Below are positions 9,714-19,438 of a DNA stretch of 64,000 nucleotides, piece by piece (positions within the stretch are counted from its first letter, which is position 1; each line of letters starts with the position of its first letter). Made by a program: the position numbers and the translations under genes. The stretch comes from Filimonas lacunae. GTDB taxonomy: Bacteria > Bacteroidota > Bacteroidia > Chitinophagales > Chitinophagaceae. Under the pieces are notes generated by a model. That model was not told the origin of the DNA. It worked only from the letters and a program-made list of their open reading frames with translations, and did not search any database. The stretch lies in NCBI RefSeq assembly GCF_002355595.1, contig NZ_AP017422.1, positions 3,038,001 through 3,102,000 of the forward strand. The letters are read 5' to 3'.

Positions 9714-11429
9714 TTAAAAGCTATAATTATATCCAAGCGTGCCCGTTACATTGCTAAAGCTGCCGCGGTTAAGTATCGTTCTGTATTGGTTAATAACCCC
9801 CGCCTGTAAAGCATGCTTTTTAAACAGCTTATAGGCTGCATTTACCCTAGTATTGAATACGCTGCTTTGCTGTTGTCCGTTGGTGCTACTGCTGTTATAT
9901 GATGCGCTTAATGTAGTGGTAAGCTTTTTTTGCAGCCAACGGTTATTTACGCCAAGGGTTGGTCCTTGCGTAAGCATATCATTAAAGGCAATGGTATTAT
10001 AGCTAAGGTTATATGCCAGTGTAAGATTGGTGCCGGTTTTGATAAAGGTGAAACCATACGAAGTAGCCAGGTTGTAAAATTGCGAACTATTGCCGGTTCT
10101 TACAATACCACCCTGCTCATCGCTGGCGTCCTGGAAACTCAGGTTCACATTTAACATCTGCTGTTGCTGCTGTGTGCGCCGGGTAATGATGTTGACATTT
10201 ACGTTGGCATTTTGCGACAACTGCACATAGTTAAGGGTATCCAGGTTTTGGTAAGGAGAAGCCGGGTTGTTGATATATTCAAACTGAGATTGCATATTCA
10301 TATGCGTTTGAAAAGAAGAATAACTGGCGCTGGTTTGCACATTGGCAGTAGGGTTATAGCTGAGCGTAAAAGCACTTACCCATCTGCGGGTAGTGGCCGC
10401 TTTAAACCCATTCAGATTGTCTTTTTGAACTCCTACGTTGGCGGCAATAGTGGCTTTTTTATGGAAGATGGCCTGTGCCAGGTTGATGGTAATATTTTCC
10501 AGGTCGTTATTAAAGTAATAAGCGCCCAGGGTTTTATAACCGGGGTCAACCCGCTCATATCCCACACCGATAGTGCTGGTGTTAAAAGTATAGTTCAGCT
10601 GGGCTTTATAAGCATGGTATATAGCTGTGGAGGAATTGCCTTGTATCAGCGAACTCAGGTAGTGCCTGTTTTTTTGTGCTATTGAATCACGTATATCGTT
10701 GGTTAAGGCGCTGGTAGCATATTCAACGCTTACATCCATACCTTTCGCCGGCTTGAAATACAACTCGTAGTTCACTGACAGGTTTTGTTGCGGATATATC
10801 AGCAGGCTGTCCAGTATTGGTTGTGGCACTCCTGTTTTGTCTTTGGCATAAAAAGCTGAAACCCCCAATCTGTATAGCTTTTGCTGGTAATTAATTTTAC
10901 CACCATAGCCCCAGCGTTCAAAATAAGGAGTGTTATTGGTAGCGCTGTCGTATAGCACTGCTTTTTGTAGGCGGCCATACATGGCGCTTACCTTCCAGGG
11001 CCCTGTAGGAGCTACGTCTACTCCTACCCCTCTGAACTGCAGACCATTTAAAGTGTAAGGAGAAAAACTCATACTTACATCACCTATATGACCGGTAACC
11101 GACTTATACATGGGGTGCAGGCTAAGCCTGTTAGGCGCTACCGGGTAGGTATAGCCTTTGCCGCTGTTGGTTAAATTAAAGGAGAAGGGAAGATTGATTT
11201 TGCCGAATAAGCTCATATTCAGGTTGCCCTGTAAAAACCAGCTGAACGGATCTCTGCCGGTTCCGGCAGCTTCATTACCTCCATAGGCCATCATAGTGGC
11301 GTTGATTCCTCCATTCACCTTTACCGGCTTAGCTCTTAATGTACTTCCCAGGCCAGCCACGTCTATTTGCTGCGCTGTTACAGGCGCAGCTATTATACAG
11401 GTTATTAGTACCAGCAGTTTGTTTTTCAT
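9714..11429 (-). CDS. Outer-membrane beta-barrel protein
   Basis: A 571-residue protein if started at ATG 11429, which gives MKNKLLVLITCIIAAPVTAQQ, a clean signal peptide. The longer frame from 11498 would overlap the preceding gene and put 23 charged residues ahead of the signal. The mature protein is made of alternating polar/hydrophobic strands with many aromatic girdle residues and ends in Tyr-Ser-Phe, the terminal Phe typical of BamA substrates. There is no TonB plug and no PorP/SprF signature I can name. It starts 7 bp after the PKD lipoprotein gene and precedes the SprB-like gene. In this phylum SprB is encoded next to the barrel-like partner SprF, so this barrel may be a dedicated outer-membrane partner for the large substrates. 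That role is inferred. Confidence 0.8.
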   Translation of the reverse strand: MKNKLLVLITCIIAAPVTAQQIDVAGLGSTLRAKPVKVNGGINATMMAYGGNEAAGTGRDPFSWFLQGNLNMSLFGKINLPFSFNLTNSGKGYTYPVAPNRLSLHPMYKSVTGHIGDVSMSFSPYTLNGLQFRGVGVDVAPTGPWKVSAMYGRLQKAVLYDSATNNTPYFERWGYGGKINYQQKLYRLGVSAFYAKDKTGVPQPILDSLLIYPQQNLSVNYELYFKPAKGMDVSVEYATSALTNDIRDSIAQKNRHYLSSLIQGNSSTAIYHAYKAQLNYTFNTSTIGVGYERVDPGYKTLGAYYFNNDLENITINLAQAIFHKKATIAANVGVQKDNLNGFKAATTRRWVSAFTLSYNPTANVQTSASYSSFQTHMNMQSQFEYINNPASPYQNLDTLNYVQLSQNANVNVNIITRRTQQQQQMLNVNLSFQDASDEQGGIVRTGNSSQFYNLATSYGFTFIKTGTNLTLAYNLSYNTIAFNDMLTQGPTLGVNNRWLQKKLTTTLSASYNSSSTNGQQQSSVFNTRVNAAYKLFKKHALQAGVINQYRTILNRGSFSNVTGTLGYNYSF

Positions 11430-11436
11430 GGTGTGC

Positions 11437-12810
11437 TTATGGGGTTTTCTGTACTTTAATATCCGTGACGATGTAAGACCCCTGACCGCTTTGCACAAAC
11501 GATTTTATTTTAATAACTCCCTTACGCCCGTCCTTTGTTTTAAACAGAATGATACGCGGCGTTACTGCATTGGAGAAAGGCGCATTACTGTTGGCATTGG
11601 CTGCTATTGTCAGGGGCTGCAGCAAGGCATCGCTGGTCATGTTGTCGAAATCGGTGGCAGTTACCTGCAGACCACAGTTACATCCTTCCTGTGAGTTGAT
11701 AAAGGTGACGGGTTGTGCGCCCGGTATTTTTTCAAATGTATAGGCATCGGCAGAGTCGGGACTCAGGAACTTATTGTAACTGAATTGCTGATTCAGCCCA
11801 AAATAGACGATGTCAATGTCTTTGCCGTTAACACTCATATCATCGGCAGAGGTAAAACTCCGGCGCAGGCTGGTGCTGAAAAAGCTACCAATACTGCTGT
11901 GTGCTGTGTTAATGCCTAAGGAAATATCTGTAAAAGTTAACAGGTTGGTATTGGCTTTTACGGTTATGCTATGGCTGATGCGCTGACTGGTTTTGTTATT
12001 GGAAGCAGTTAACGTAACGGTATAAGTGCCGGCCTGTGTATAGCTCACCTGCGGTTGGCGGGCGGTATCGTTGCTGATGGTTCCGCCGGGGGCTTCCCAT
12101 TTCCAGGTAAGTCCGCTTACGGTCGTATTTTGTAAGGTGGCTGTTAAAGGCGCTTCATAATCGGCATCTTCAAAAGAGGGTACAATGGTAAAGGCGGTTT
12201 CCAGTGCAGGTGCTACCTGTATGGTTTTGGAAGCACTGAATGTACTGCTGCCATTGCTTACGGTTAAAGTAATGGTGTGCGCACCGGCAGTGGTAAACAA
12301 TACTTCTCCAGGTTGTTGCGCAGAAGAACTGGCGGGCTCTCCCCCTTCAAATGTCCATTGAAAACTACCGCCTCCTGTAGTGTTATTGGTAATGGCAACT
12401 TTTACCGGTGATATAGAATCTGTAATTACGGCTGCATCGAATTGAACGGTTACAGCACTGTCCAGTTGAATAAGCATTTCTTTGCGCTGGCGGTCGTCCC
12501 TGTTCCAGGCCTCCAGTACTACTTTATGCGAACCGGCAGTAGCAAAAACAATGGTGCCGGGATTCTTTTGGGAGGAAGTGGCGGGTGTGCCGCCTTCAAA
12601 CGTCCACGAGTAGGAATCGGCCCCTGTGCTGTTATTGGTAAAGTTCACTTTCACCGGAACAGTAATGTTTTCATTAGCTATTGCGTAATCAAAACTGGCG
12701 GTAACCAGTATCCGCTGTTCTTTTTTGCATGCTGCCAGTATCAGCAGTGTCATGCAGCAAAAGCGTGGTATTTTATATAAAAAGGTTTGCATCATGGTGT
12801 TCATCTGCAT
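11437..12810 (-). CDS. Lipoprotein with three PKD-type domains
   Basis: A 457-residue predicted lipoprotein. The lipobox LLILAAC puts the lipidated Cys at residue 28, followed by KKE. Three PKD-like units of about 85 residues follow, each with the pattern FTNNSTG..YSWTFEGG.P..S....P..V.F.TAG.H.V.L....N, at about residues 40-120, 125-200 and 205-285. The C-terminal 170 residues (TFTDISLG onward) contain a CNCG pair and match no family I recognise. Several ATGs (12810, 12804, 12795, 12792) could start it, all giving the same lipobox. It begins 8 bp after the FN3 gene and ends 7 bp before the barrel gene, so it is probably co-translated in one operon. It may be a surface or periplasm-facing anchor of the cassette apparatus. 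Confidence 0.85.
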   Translation of the reverse strand: MQMNTMMQTFLYKIPRFCCMTLLILAACKKEQRILVTASFDYAIANENITVPVKVNFTNNSTGADSYSWTFEGGTPATSSQKNPGTIVFATAGSHKVVLEAWNRDDRQRKEMLIQLDSAVTVQFDAAVITDSISPVKVAITNNTTGGGSFQWTFEGGEPASSSAQQPGEVLFTTAGAHTITLTVSNGSSTFSASKTIQVAPALETAFTIVPSFEDADYEAPLTATLQNTTVSGLTWKWEAPGGTISNDTARQPQVSYTQAGTYTVTLTASNNKTSQRISHSITVKANTNLLTFTDISLGINTAHSSIGSFFSTSLRRSFTSADDMSVNGKDIDIVYFGLNQQFSYNKFLSPDSADAYTFEKIPGAQPVTFINSQEGCNCGLQVTATDFDNMTSDALLQPLTIAANANSNAPFSNAVTPRIILFKTKDGRKGVIKIKSFVQSGQGSYIVTDIKVQKTP

Positions 12811-12818
12811 TTAATCCG

Positions 12819-14903
12819 TTAATACAATACCGATACAGTTTTCATATCGCTGAAAGTGCCGCCCTGCAATAAAGCCTGTACCGCATACTTATACAGCGTA
12901 TTTGGTTTCACTTCTGTATCGTACAGCCCCTTCTCACCGGCGGGAATGGTTTTCCATAAAGCGTATCTGCCTTCGCCGGAAGCTTTATATATCTGGTATC
13001 CTGTTACGCCGTTCAGCTTGTCATCCCAGGTTACTTCTACCAGTCGCTTATCTGTATGGGCTACTGCATATAAACGGGTAAGGCTGTTTCCTTTAGAGGG
13101 AGCCGTGCTGGCAGTAACTGTCAGCTGCTCGCTACGGGCGGTAAGACCTGCTTCATTCTTTACCTCCAGCATATAGGTATACTCCTTGCCGGCAGCCACA
13201 TCGGCATCCGCATAGCGCGCCGTTACTCTTCCGGGAAAAGCCTGAACGGTTAGCCAGTTAGCTGCTCCGGCTTCCCGTTTGTACAGCGTGTGCGATTGAA
13301 TGTCTTTATCCGAACTGTTGATCCAGTGGATAACAATAGAATCGCCTTTAACGGTATAATTGCTGATAACAGGTGGTGACGGAGGGATTACCGCTGGTTT
13401 CTTCACTTCTACCACCTGCGACAGGGCTGACTGATTATAACGCTTATCCAGTGCCGCTACCGCATAATAAGCCTTGGGGTTGCTCATGCGCATGCTTAGT
13501 GTATCGGAATATTTGTTTACATACCATATGGAGTCTACCAGCGGCGTGAGCTCTTCTTCCAGCCGCATGCCTCTGAATACTTTATACCCCAGCAAATCTT
13601 TGTCGCGGTTGGCTGTCCATTTTAGCGTAACCACCCCGTTGGAATCGGCAACGGCCATTAAGCCGGACGGTACGGCAGGCGGTGTGCTGTCTATAGCCTG
13701 CACCAGCACAGGAAAAGAAGTACGGCTGCCCTTATTACCGGTAAGTGCCGTAATGGTATAATAGCCAGATGCTGGTGGTTTTTCGTAAGACAGTTTTCTA
13801 TCGGTAGGCGCAATGTTCTTTACCAGGGTAACATACTTACCGTTTTCTCTTTCTGCATAGTTTATACTAAAGCCGGTGATTTCTTTATTACCCTTCTCAT
13901 CAAACTCCCATTGTAGTTGCAGTTTACCGGCTTTATCTATGTAATATCTTTTCATATTAGGTACGTAGGCCAGCTGGGCGTTGCCTTTGCCACTCACCAT
14001 TTCAGAGGGTGGCCCGGTTTCGCCAAAAACAGAAATGCCACGTATACGGTATTGATACTGCTGTTCATTATCAGCGAGGGAATCCATGAAATACATACGG
14101 GAAGAAGGCTTGTCGCCATTCCCGTTCAGATTGGTAACCGGCACATTGGAAAGGCGCTGAAAGCTTTTGCCGTTATCAACAGACTTTTCTACAAAATAAG
14201 AAGTGTAATAACTTTTATACAGTGAATAATCCCAGGTGAGCATAACGGTTTTATCGCCATAGGCACCTGATAATTGAGTAATCACCGGCAATGCCTCTGT
14301 TTCACCGGCATTTACCAGCACTCCGCTGGAATCGGCATGTGCAGCTCCTGGCACTGTTTTTATCCGGTAAAAGTAACGTACGCCGGGTTGTATGTGCTTA
14401 TCTACAAATGCCCACCCTGCCATTAATGCGGCTTCAAAACTGATGTCTGCTGCATATAATGAAAAGGTATAGCGTTGTTCTATCTCCAGTGACTGGTTGT
14501 ATATTTTAGCAAGCCCTTTACTGTCGTCGGCCGATACCTGGAAGTCTTTTCCATAGATAGCCTGTGCAATAATGGCTGCCTGGCTGTTGCGCTGGGCTAC
14601 AGGCTCCCATTGTTCTACCGGGGCCGGTTTTATGGGTTGTGGGGTTAGCAGGGTGTATTCCGGTTGTTCCAGCGGCTGCCGGTTGCGGCTTACTGCATAA
14701 CGTTCCAGGATAAAACCGGAAGTAATGCCCTGTCTCCACATCGCGGCATTACCCGGTGCCCAACGCACCAATATGCTGTTGCTGTCTTTGATAGCGCGGG
14801 CAGCCATTACCAGCTGCGGCGCTTTCTTTTGTGCATAGTTGACCGTTATAATACTCAACAGCACAGCCACAGTAACCAGTGTATACTTCATTATTTCTTT
14901 CAT
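12819..14903 (-). CDS. Secreted fibronectin type III repeat protein
   Basis: A 694-residue exported protein. A signal peptide covers about residues 1-24 (MKYTLVTVAVLLSIITVNYAQ). The start may be ATG 14903 or the internal ATG 14891, which gives a tighter signal peptide and has an A-rich leader. The body is built of FN3-type units with recognisable cores such as VTLKWTANRDKDLLGYKVFRG near 425, IVIHWINSSDKDIQSHTLYKR near 525 and RLVEVTWDDKLNGVTGYQIYK near 620. No catalytic motif, membrane segment or T9SS tail is visible. It lies 8 bp after the 1508-aa gene and 8 bp before the PKD lipoprotein gene. FN3 arrays are usually spacers or protein-binding scaffolds, so a structural role in the cassette is the simplest inference. 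Confidence 0.85.
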   Translation of the reverse strand: MKEIMKYTLVTVAVLLSIITVNYAQKKAPQLVMAARAIKDSNSILVRWAPGNAAMWRQGITSGFILERYAVSRNRQPLEQPEYTLLTPQPIKPAPVEQWEPVAQRNSQAAIIAQAIYGKDFQVSADDSKGLAKIYNQSLEIEQRYTFSLYAADISFEAALMAGWAFVDKHIQPGVRYFYRIKTVPGAAHADSSGVLVNAGETEALPVITQLSGAYGDKTVMLTWDYSLYKSYYTSYFVEKSVDNGKSFQRLSNVPVTNLNGNGDKPSSRMYFMDSLADNEQQYQYRIRGISVFGETGPPSEMVSGKGNAQLAYVPNMKRYYIDKAGKLQLQWEFDEKGNKEITGFSINYAERENGKYVTLVKNIAPTDRKLSYEKPPASGYYTITALTGNKGSRTSFPVLVQAIDSTPPAVPSGLMAVADSNGVVTLKWTANRDKDLLGYKVFRGMRLEEELTPLVDSIWYVNKYSDTLSMRMSNPKAYYAVAALDKRYNQSALSQVVEVKKPAVIPPSPPVISNYTVKGDSIVIHWINSSDKDIQSHTLYKREAGAANWLTVQAFPGRVTARYADADVAAGKEYTYMLEVKNEAGLTARSEQLTVTASTAPSKGNSLTRLYAVAHTDKRLVEVTWDDKLNGVTGYQIYKASGEGRYALWKTIPAGEKGLYDTEVKPNTLYKYAVQALLQGGTFSDMKTVSVLY

Positions 14904-14911
14904 GGTGCCGG

Positions 14912-17900
14912 TTATTGAATAGGATTCTGATATTGAACAATAGAGGAACTACCTGCCTGGTTACCGGGTAGTATATACCGGTAATTGACCTTGTAAAAGC
15001 CCTGGCGCAGGAAGGGGAAATATCCGGTGATAAAACGGGTAAACTTAGTCGACACAGGTGTGCCTAAGTATTGGTTGGCAACCTGATTTTGTAAATCGAG
15101 GTAATCATCTTTATACACGCTTACCAGGTTGTACAGGTAAGGCAAACGTTTTAACACGGCTGCATCCGTATAGTTACCCGCCACAATGGTTTTACGGTAG
15201 CTTTCGGTTACCGGTAACGCTTTTACAGGTGCAAGTCCCAGTATGGCTGTATCGCGGGTTAAATAAACCACGCCACCCGCGGGGTACTCTTTATAGTTCA
15301 ATGGCCAGATGTCCTGCGTAAAGTAGTCATCTGAAGTGATGGCCAATGGCTGCACCAGTGGTGCATTGTTGGTATAAGTAGTGCCATTCAGCTCTGCTTC
15401 TTCAAATGGTTCCTGCGCTTCTACCACCGCCTGCAGGAATATGACATCACTGCTTACTTTACCCCAGTAGGTATTGACTACCGGCTGGCGGCCCATTTTC
15501 TGCGCAAAGGTGTTAAAGGCGCTGGTGGCAAAATTGTAGCTTAACAGTTCCAGTCCAACATCGTCTCTGATTACATCCTGCGCGGTGTTATTTTTCACGG
15601 TTACAGTACCGGCGTCTCCTAAATCTGTGGAGGTTTGGGTGGTAGTAGGTGTTGCAGCTACTCCTGTACCCAGCTTATAGCTGTTTAATTGTAAGGAGTA
15701 GCTTTTGGTGTTGGCCAGGGAATAGATGTTGAATAGCAACCTGGCGCTGGCTGAATCGTAACGGAAGGGAAAGTTGATTTGCGTGCCATCATCCGAAACG
15801 GCTATCAGCTTCTGGTTATATCCTTCTACATTAAACAGATAGTTCTGCCCACGTTTCAACTGTATATATCCCTGGTTAAATTCTTCTTTATAAAAATAGC
15901 GTTGGTCTACTACCGGATAGCTGTACACAATATTGGTCATAGGTATGGTAGTGGGCCGGTCGCCTGTTATAAAGTTGAGTGTGCGTTCTTCTTCGGCCTT
16001 CTTACCCTCTACATATACCGACTGCCAGCTATTGTTTTTATATTCCAGGAAGCTCACTTTCACATACACCTTCATGGCAGTTTTGGAAGGCAGTATTTCG
16101 TTTGAGTAATAGCTTACCAGATCCATTCCGTTGTTCCATTCTGTTTTACCAGGTACGGCGGTGTTATTACTGGTCATTGTAAATTGTTCCAGCTTCACCT
16201 TATATACCTGTTCGCCCCCACCTTCCTGTGGCAGACGTATCTCTTTGTCTATCGGGAAATTGAATGCTACCTGTGGTGCAGCAAACACATCTACATTCAC
16301 GCTATCGCGGGGGGTAATATTAGAAATGACATTGGTGCCCAGTACACTGGTAGTTGCCTCGTTGCTTACCAGTTTACATTCATTACCCAGGGTTAACTTA
16401 AACCGCACTTTACCCGAAATAATACCCAGCACATTTACCTGTAAACCTATATAACCGGTAAACCAGCTGGGATTGGGGAGTTTGGCCTGTAACAACGCGG
16501 CTACCGCACCTTGCACCACCGGAACACGCAGTTTCATAAACCACAGGTTTACCTTAACCCCTATTTCGCCCTGCAGGTAGGCATATGCCTGGGCATTCGC
16601 GTACCAGCCATTGATACCAATAGGTTCATTGCTGCCTTCACAGGTTACGCCGGGGTATTCTTTCAACATCACATCAAAACCTACCCCTGCTTTTAAATTG
16701 GCATAGAGAATAAGGAAGGATATATCGCCTGTTTCAATTTTTACTTTAGCGCCAAAGGCAAATCCTCTGCCTTCTCCCAGTGCATTGGCATCACGCATAT
16801 AATCCAGCGAACTCAGTTCTACCCCCAATATATCTGCCACTTCCTGCGGTGGTGCAGGAGAGCCGGGTATATGATCGCCAATCATCAGGTACGATTCTGT
16901 TCTGATACTAAACCCGCCGATACCAAACTTAATGCCCATAGGATCAGTAGGCGTACCCATATGTATGTACCATTCTCCGGGAGCAAAATGTAGTACTGCC
17001 CAGCCGGCACGATAGTTATTGCCTATACCCTGCAGCAAACCTTTGGCAGCGTTGACATATACATCAAAGTTGGCGTGGAATGTTTTAGCATCGAAATCGT
17101 AGCTCATGCCCATGTAGGCTGATATACCGGTACTGTTCTCCGGCTTTTCGGAAGTGGTGGGTACTGCTGCCGCAGCCGCCTGTTTATCTTCAATGGCCAG
17201 CTGTTGCAGATCGGCTATCTTATCCAGCTTTAAGGCGTCACTCAAATTTTCGAGTTGACTGGCTACAGCACTGGTAATATCTTTATACAGGTTTTGCGCC
17301 TCCTCTACCATATCGCCTGCAATGCCCGGCAGCTTACCCATAATTTTAGCGTTACCAAAAACGCCTATGTATTTCATGCCGCCTGATTTGCCAAAGGCTA
17401 CTTCAAACTGGGCCATGCCATCTACTACTGTTTCACTGCCTACGGTAAAGAAGATGCCTGCTTTGATACCCAGACCCATGGCTGAGTCGGGTTTGTAATC
17501 GGCTGTTACGCTATTATTACCGCTACCACTGCCACTGCCGGTTTTCAGCATACGGTAGTAGGCGCCTCCGCAAAAGCCTTTGAGGTTAAGGCCTCCCATA
17601 ATAGGCAGGGCGGGTGCCCATTTAGCACTACCCTCTACATACCAGTAGCGGAATGTTTTTTTTCCAAACAATGCCTTTACAGACACCTCCGCATTCAGCG
17701 GTTTAAACTTGGCTTTAATATTACCACCAAAGCCATCGCCATAAGTAGGATCATCTTCCAGCAGTTCAATACCGCCGCTAAGCGTCATACCACCCAGATC
17801 AATATTTTCCAGGCTGATACGGCTTACAGAAACCTTACCCAGCTCCCAGCCCTGGTAATTGCCATCTGTAAAATTGGTGGCGATATTTAAACGGGTGCTT

Positions 17901-19438
17901 GCTTTAAAAGCATTATCCTGTAAGGTTACATTTAAACCAAAGCTAAGGTTGGCCTGCTTGCCATTAGCAGTAAGCACGATACTGTCGATAGATGCCGGAA
18001 AGCCGGCAATACCAATAGTGCCATTATATCCAAAGTAATCTACCTTTAAGTAAGGTGCAACAGATTGAATGTGTAAGCCTTTAAAAGTAACTCCTTTAAA
18101 CTGTGCTACAGATTTAGTGGAAGTGGCTTTGGTTTTAGCTTCTATAGTAACGTTGCCATAGAGGTTGGCTTCGGGTAAAAATTTACCATCGGCCACGCGC
18201 AGCTTCACATATGAATTGGAATCCAGTACAACCTTGGCCTGCCACATACTGAAATCCATTTTTCCTTTAGGGGATACCGTAAGCCAGTATTGGTTATCCT
18301 GTGTAATCACCGCTTCGTAGCTGAGTGAATCTTTATCTGCAACAGGCAACCCTATATTACCCGTAAAGCCTGCGCCTGCAAGGCTGTTGGCTTCTAATGA
18401 CAGATGAAATTCGTTGACCGAAAAACGCCAGCCACCTGCATTACCTTCTTCAAAAGGAATAATGTTTTTGCCATATATATTTCCCGATACCCCGTTATTA
18501 TCTATCAGTAAATCTTTAGCGCCAAATAGGACTCTATCGGTATTCCCTCTTTTTTGAAATGCTTTGGGTAGCATTACTTCTATGTCTGAAGCATAAATGC
18601 CGCGCCACATAGCTACGTCGGGATAGCCATTCAGGTATTTGGATTGGTAGCCTGATGGAAATACTACATTACTGCTATTACGTGCATCACTAAAATCGAA
18701 CGTGGCATTTTTGATTTTAAATACTACATCTTCCAGTTTATTCACCTGGAAGTCGGGCAGGCTAACAGTGGCCAGCATATCATTCCAGTCGCTTACAATA
18801 GTGGTGAAACGTGCAGATACACAGCTGTCGCCTGCTATTTTTGCCCCGTTTTTATCACAGGGTATCAGTATGTTTCTGGGGAAAGATATATCAGCTGTTA
18901 TACCCAGCTCTTTGACGCCCCTACAATCAATGGTGGCATAAGTAAGGTTTTCAACAGCCTTACCTGTTTTCATATCCAGGCTACCTTTTAAGGTAACTTT
19001 TGCATTACCATTATTGATGGGGATGGGAATGTCGCCTAACAATACCAACCGGGCATCTCCCACTATTCCGCCTTCATAAGACAGCTTCAGCCCACTTACT
19101 CCAAAGTAAATCTTTTTGGGATTTTGGGGTATCTCTATTCGGGCAAATACAGTGAGTTCGGCATAGGTAGGATAAAATGTAGCATTGCTGATAGCTACTT
19201 TATAAGTAACGTTACTCACTTTGGCGGAAAGCCCTACTGGAAGTTCATTTAAATCGGAGGGAGTAAGCTGATCCAGCCATTTTCCAGACTGCTCTACCTG
19301 TTGTACAAATTTCTCTGCTTCTGCTTTGGCAGCAGCAGTATCTGTAAAAGCAATGGTAGCCGACTTTTGTGCCAACACAGGTAAGGTGTGTAGTAGTAAC
19401 ACTGCTACCAAAGCAATTAATTGCTTTGTTTTTAACAT
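14912..19438 (-). CDS. Very large secreted protein of unknown family, first gene of the surface cassette
   Basis: I do not recognise this 1508-residue protein. A signal peptide is clear at about 1-23 (ending LPVLAQ). Residues about 60-700 are beta-rich with regular alternation and many Gly turns. A Gly-Ser linker (GSGSGSG) lies near 632 and a helical Ala-rich stretch (KQAAAAAVP) near 750. Another beta-rich part follows at about 770-1060 with motifs such as HFAPGEWYIHMGTPTDPMG. The C-terminal 400 residues look like Ig or jelly-roll modules. No transmembrane helix beyond the signal and no T9SS tail is visible. It is the first gene of the six-gene run, 8 bp before the FN3 gene, with a 10-bp inverted repeat 30 bp upstream. 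Its size and first position suggest a main structural or scaffold component. This is inference. Confidence 0.85.
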   Translation of the reverse strand: MLKTKQLIALVAVLLLHTLPVLAQKSATIAFTDTAAAKAEAEKFVQQVEQSGKWLDQLTPSDLNELPVGLSAKVSNVTYKVAISNATFYPTYAELTVFARIEIPQNPKKIYFGVSGLKLSYEGGIVGDARLVLLGDIPIPINNGNAKVTLKGSLDMKTGKAVENLTYATIDCRGVKELGITADISFPRNILIPCDKNGAKIAGDSCVSARFTTIVSDWNDMLATVSLPDFQVNKLEDVVFKIKNATFDFSDARNSSNVVFPSGYQSKYLNGYPDVAMWRGIYASDIEVMLPKAFQKRGNTDRVLFGAKDLLIDNNGVSGNIYGKNIIPFEEGNAGGWRFSVNEFHLSLEANSLAGAGFTGNIGLPVADKDSLSYEAVITQDNQYWLTVSPKGKMDFSMWQAKVVLDSNSYVKLRVADGKFLPEANLYGNVTIEAKTKATSTKSVAQFKGVTFKGLHIQSVAPYLKVDYFGYNGTIGIAGFPASIDSIVLTANGKQANLSFGLNVTLQDNAFKASTRLNIATNFTDGNYQGWELGKVSVSRISLENIDLGGMTLSGGIELLEDDPTYGDGFGGNIKAKFKPLNAEVSVKALFGKKTFRYWYVEGSAKWAPALPIMGGLNLKGFCGGAYYRMLKTGSGSGSGNNSVTADYKPDSAMGLGIKAGIFFTVGSETVVDGMAQFEVAFGKSGGMKYIGVFGNAKIMGKLPGIAGDMVEEAQNLYKDITSAVASQLENLSDALKLDKIADLQQLAIEDKQAAAAAVPTTSEKPENSTGISAYMGMSYDFDAKTFHANFDVYVNAAKGLLQGIGNNYRAGWAVLHFAPGEWYIHMGTPTDPMGIKFGIGGFSIRTESYLMIGDHIPGSPAPPQEVADILGVELSSLDYMRDANALGEGRGFAFGAKVKIETGDISFLILYANLKAGVGFDVMLKEYPGVTCEGSNEPIGINGWYANAQAYAYLQGEIGVKVNLWFMKLRVPVVQGAVAALLQAKLPNPSWFTGYIGLQVNVLGIISGKVRFKLTLGNECKLVSNEATTSVLGTNVISNITPRDSVNVDVFAAPQVAFNFPIDKEIRLPQEGGGEQVYKVKLEQFTMTSNNTAVPGKTEWNNGMDLVSYYSNEILPSKTAMKVYVKVSFLEYKNNSWQSVYVEGKKAEEERTLNFITGDRPTTIPMTNIVYSYPVVDQRYFYKEEFNQGYIQLKRGQNYLFNVEGYNQKLIAVSDDGTQINFPFRYDSASARLLFNIYSLANTKSYSLQLNSYKLGTGVAATPTTTQTSTDLGDAGTVTVKNNTAQDVIRDDVGLELLSYNFATSAFNTFAQKMGRQPVVNTYWGKVSSDVIFLQAVVEAQEPFEEAELNGTTYTNNAPLVQPLAITSDDYFTQDIWPLNYKEYPAGGVVYLTRDTAILGLAPVKALPVTESYRKTIVAGNYTDAAVLKRLPYLYNLVSVYKDDYLDLQNQVANQYLGTPVSTKFTRFITGYFPFLRQGFYKVNYRYILPGNQAGSSSIVQYQNPIQ

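Noticed and set aside
1-19438. Contractile injection or type VI secretion system
   Set aside because: No sheath, tube, baseplate, VgrG, PAAR or ATPase genes are present; the proteins are all Sec-exported.
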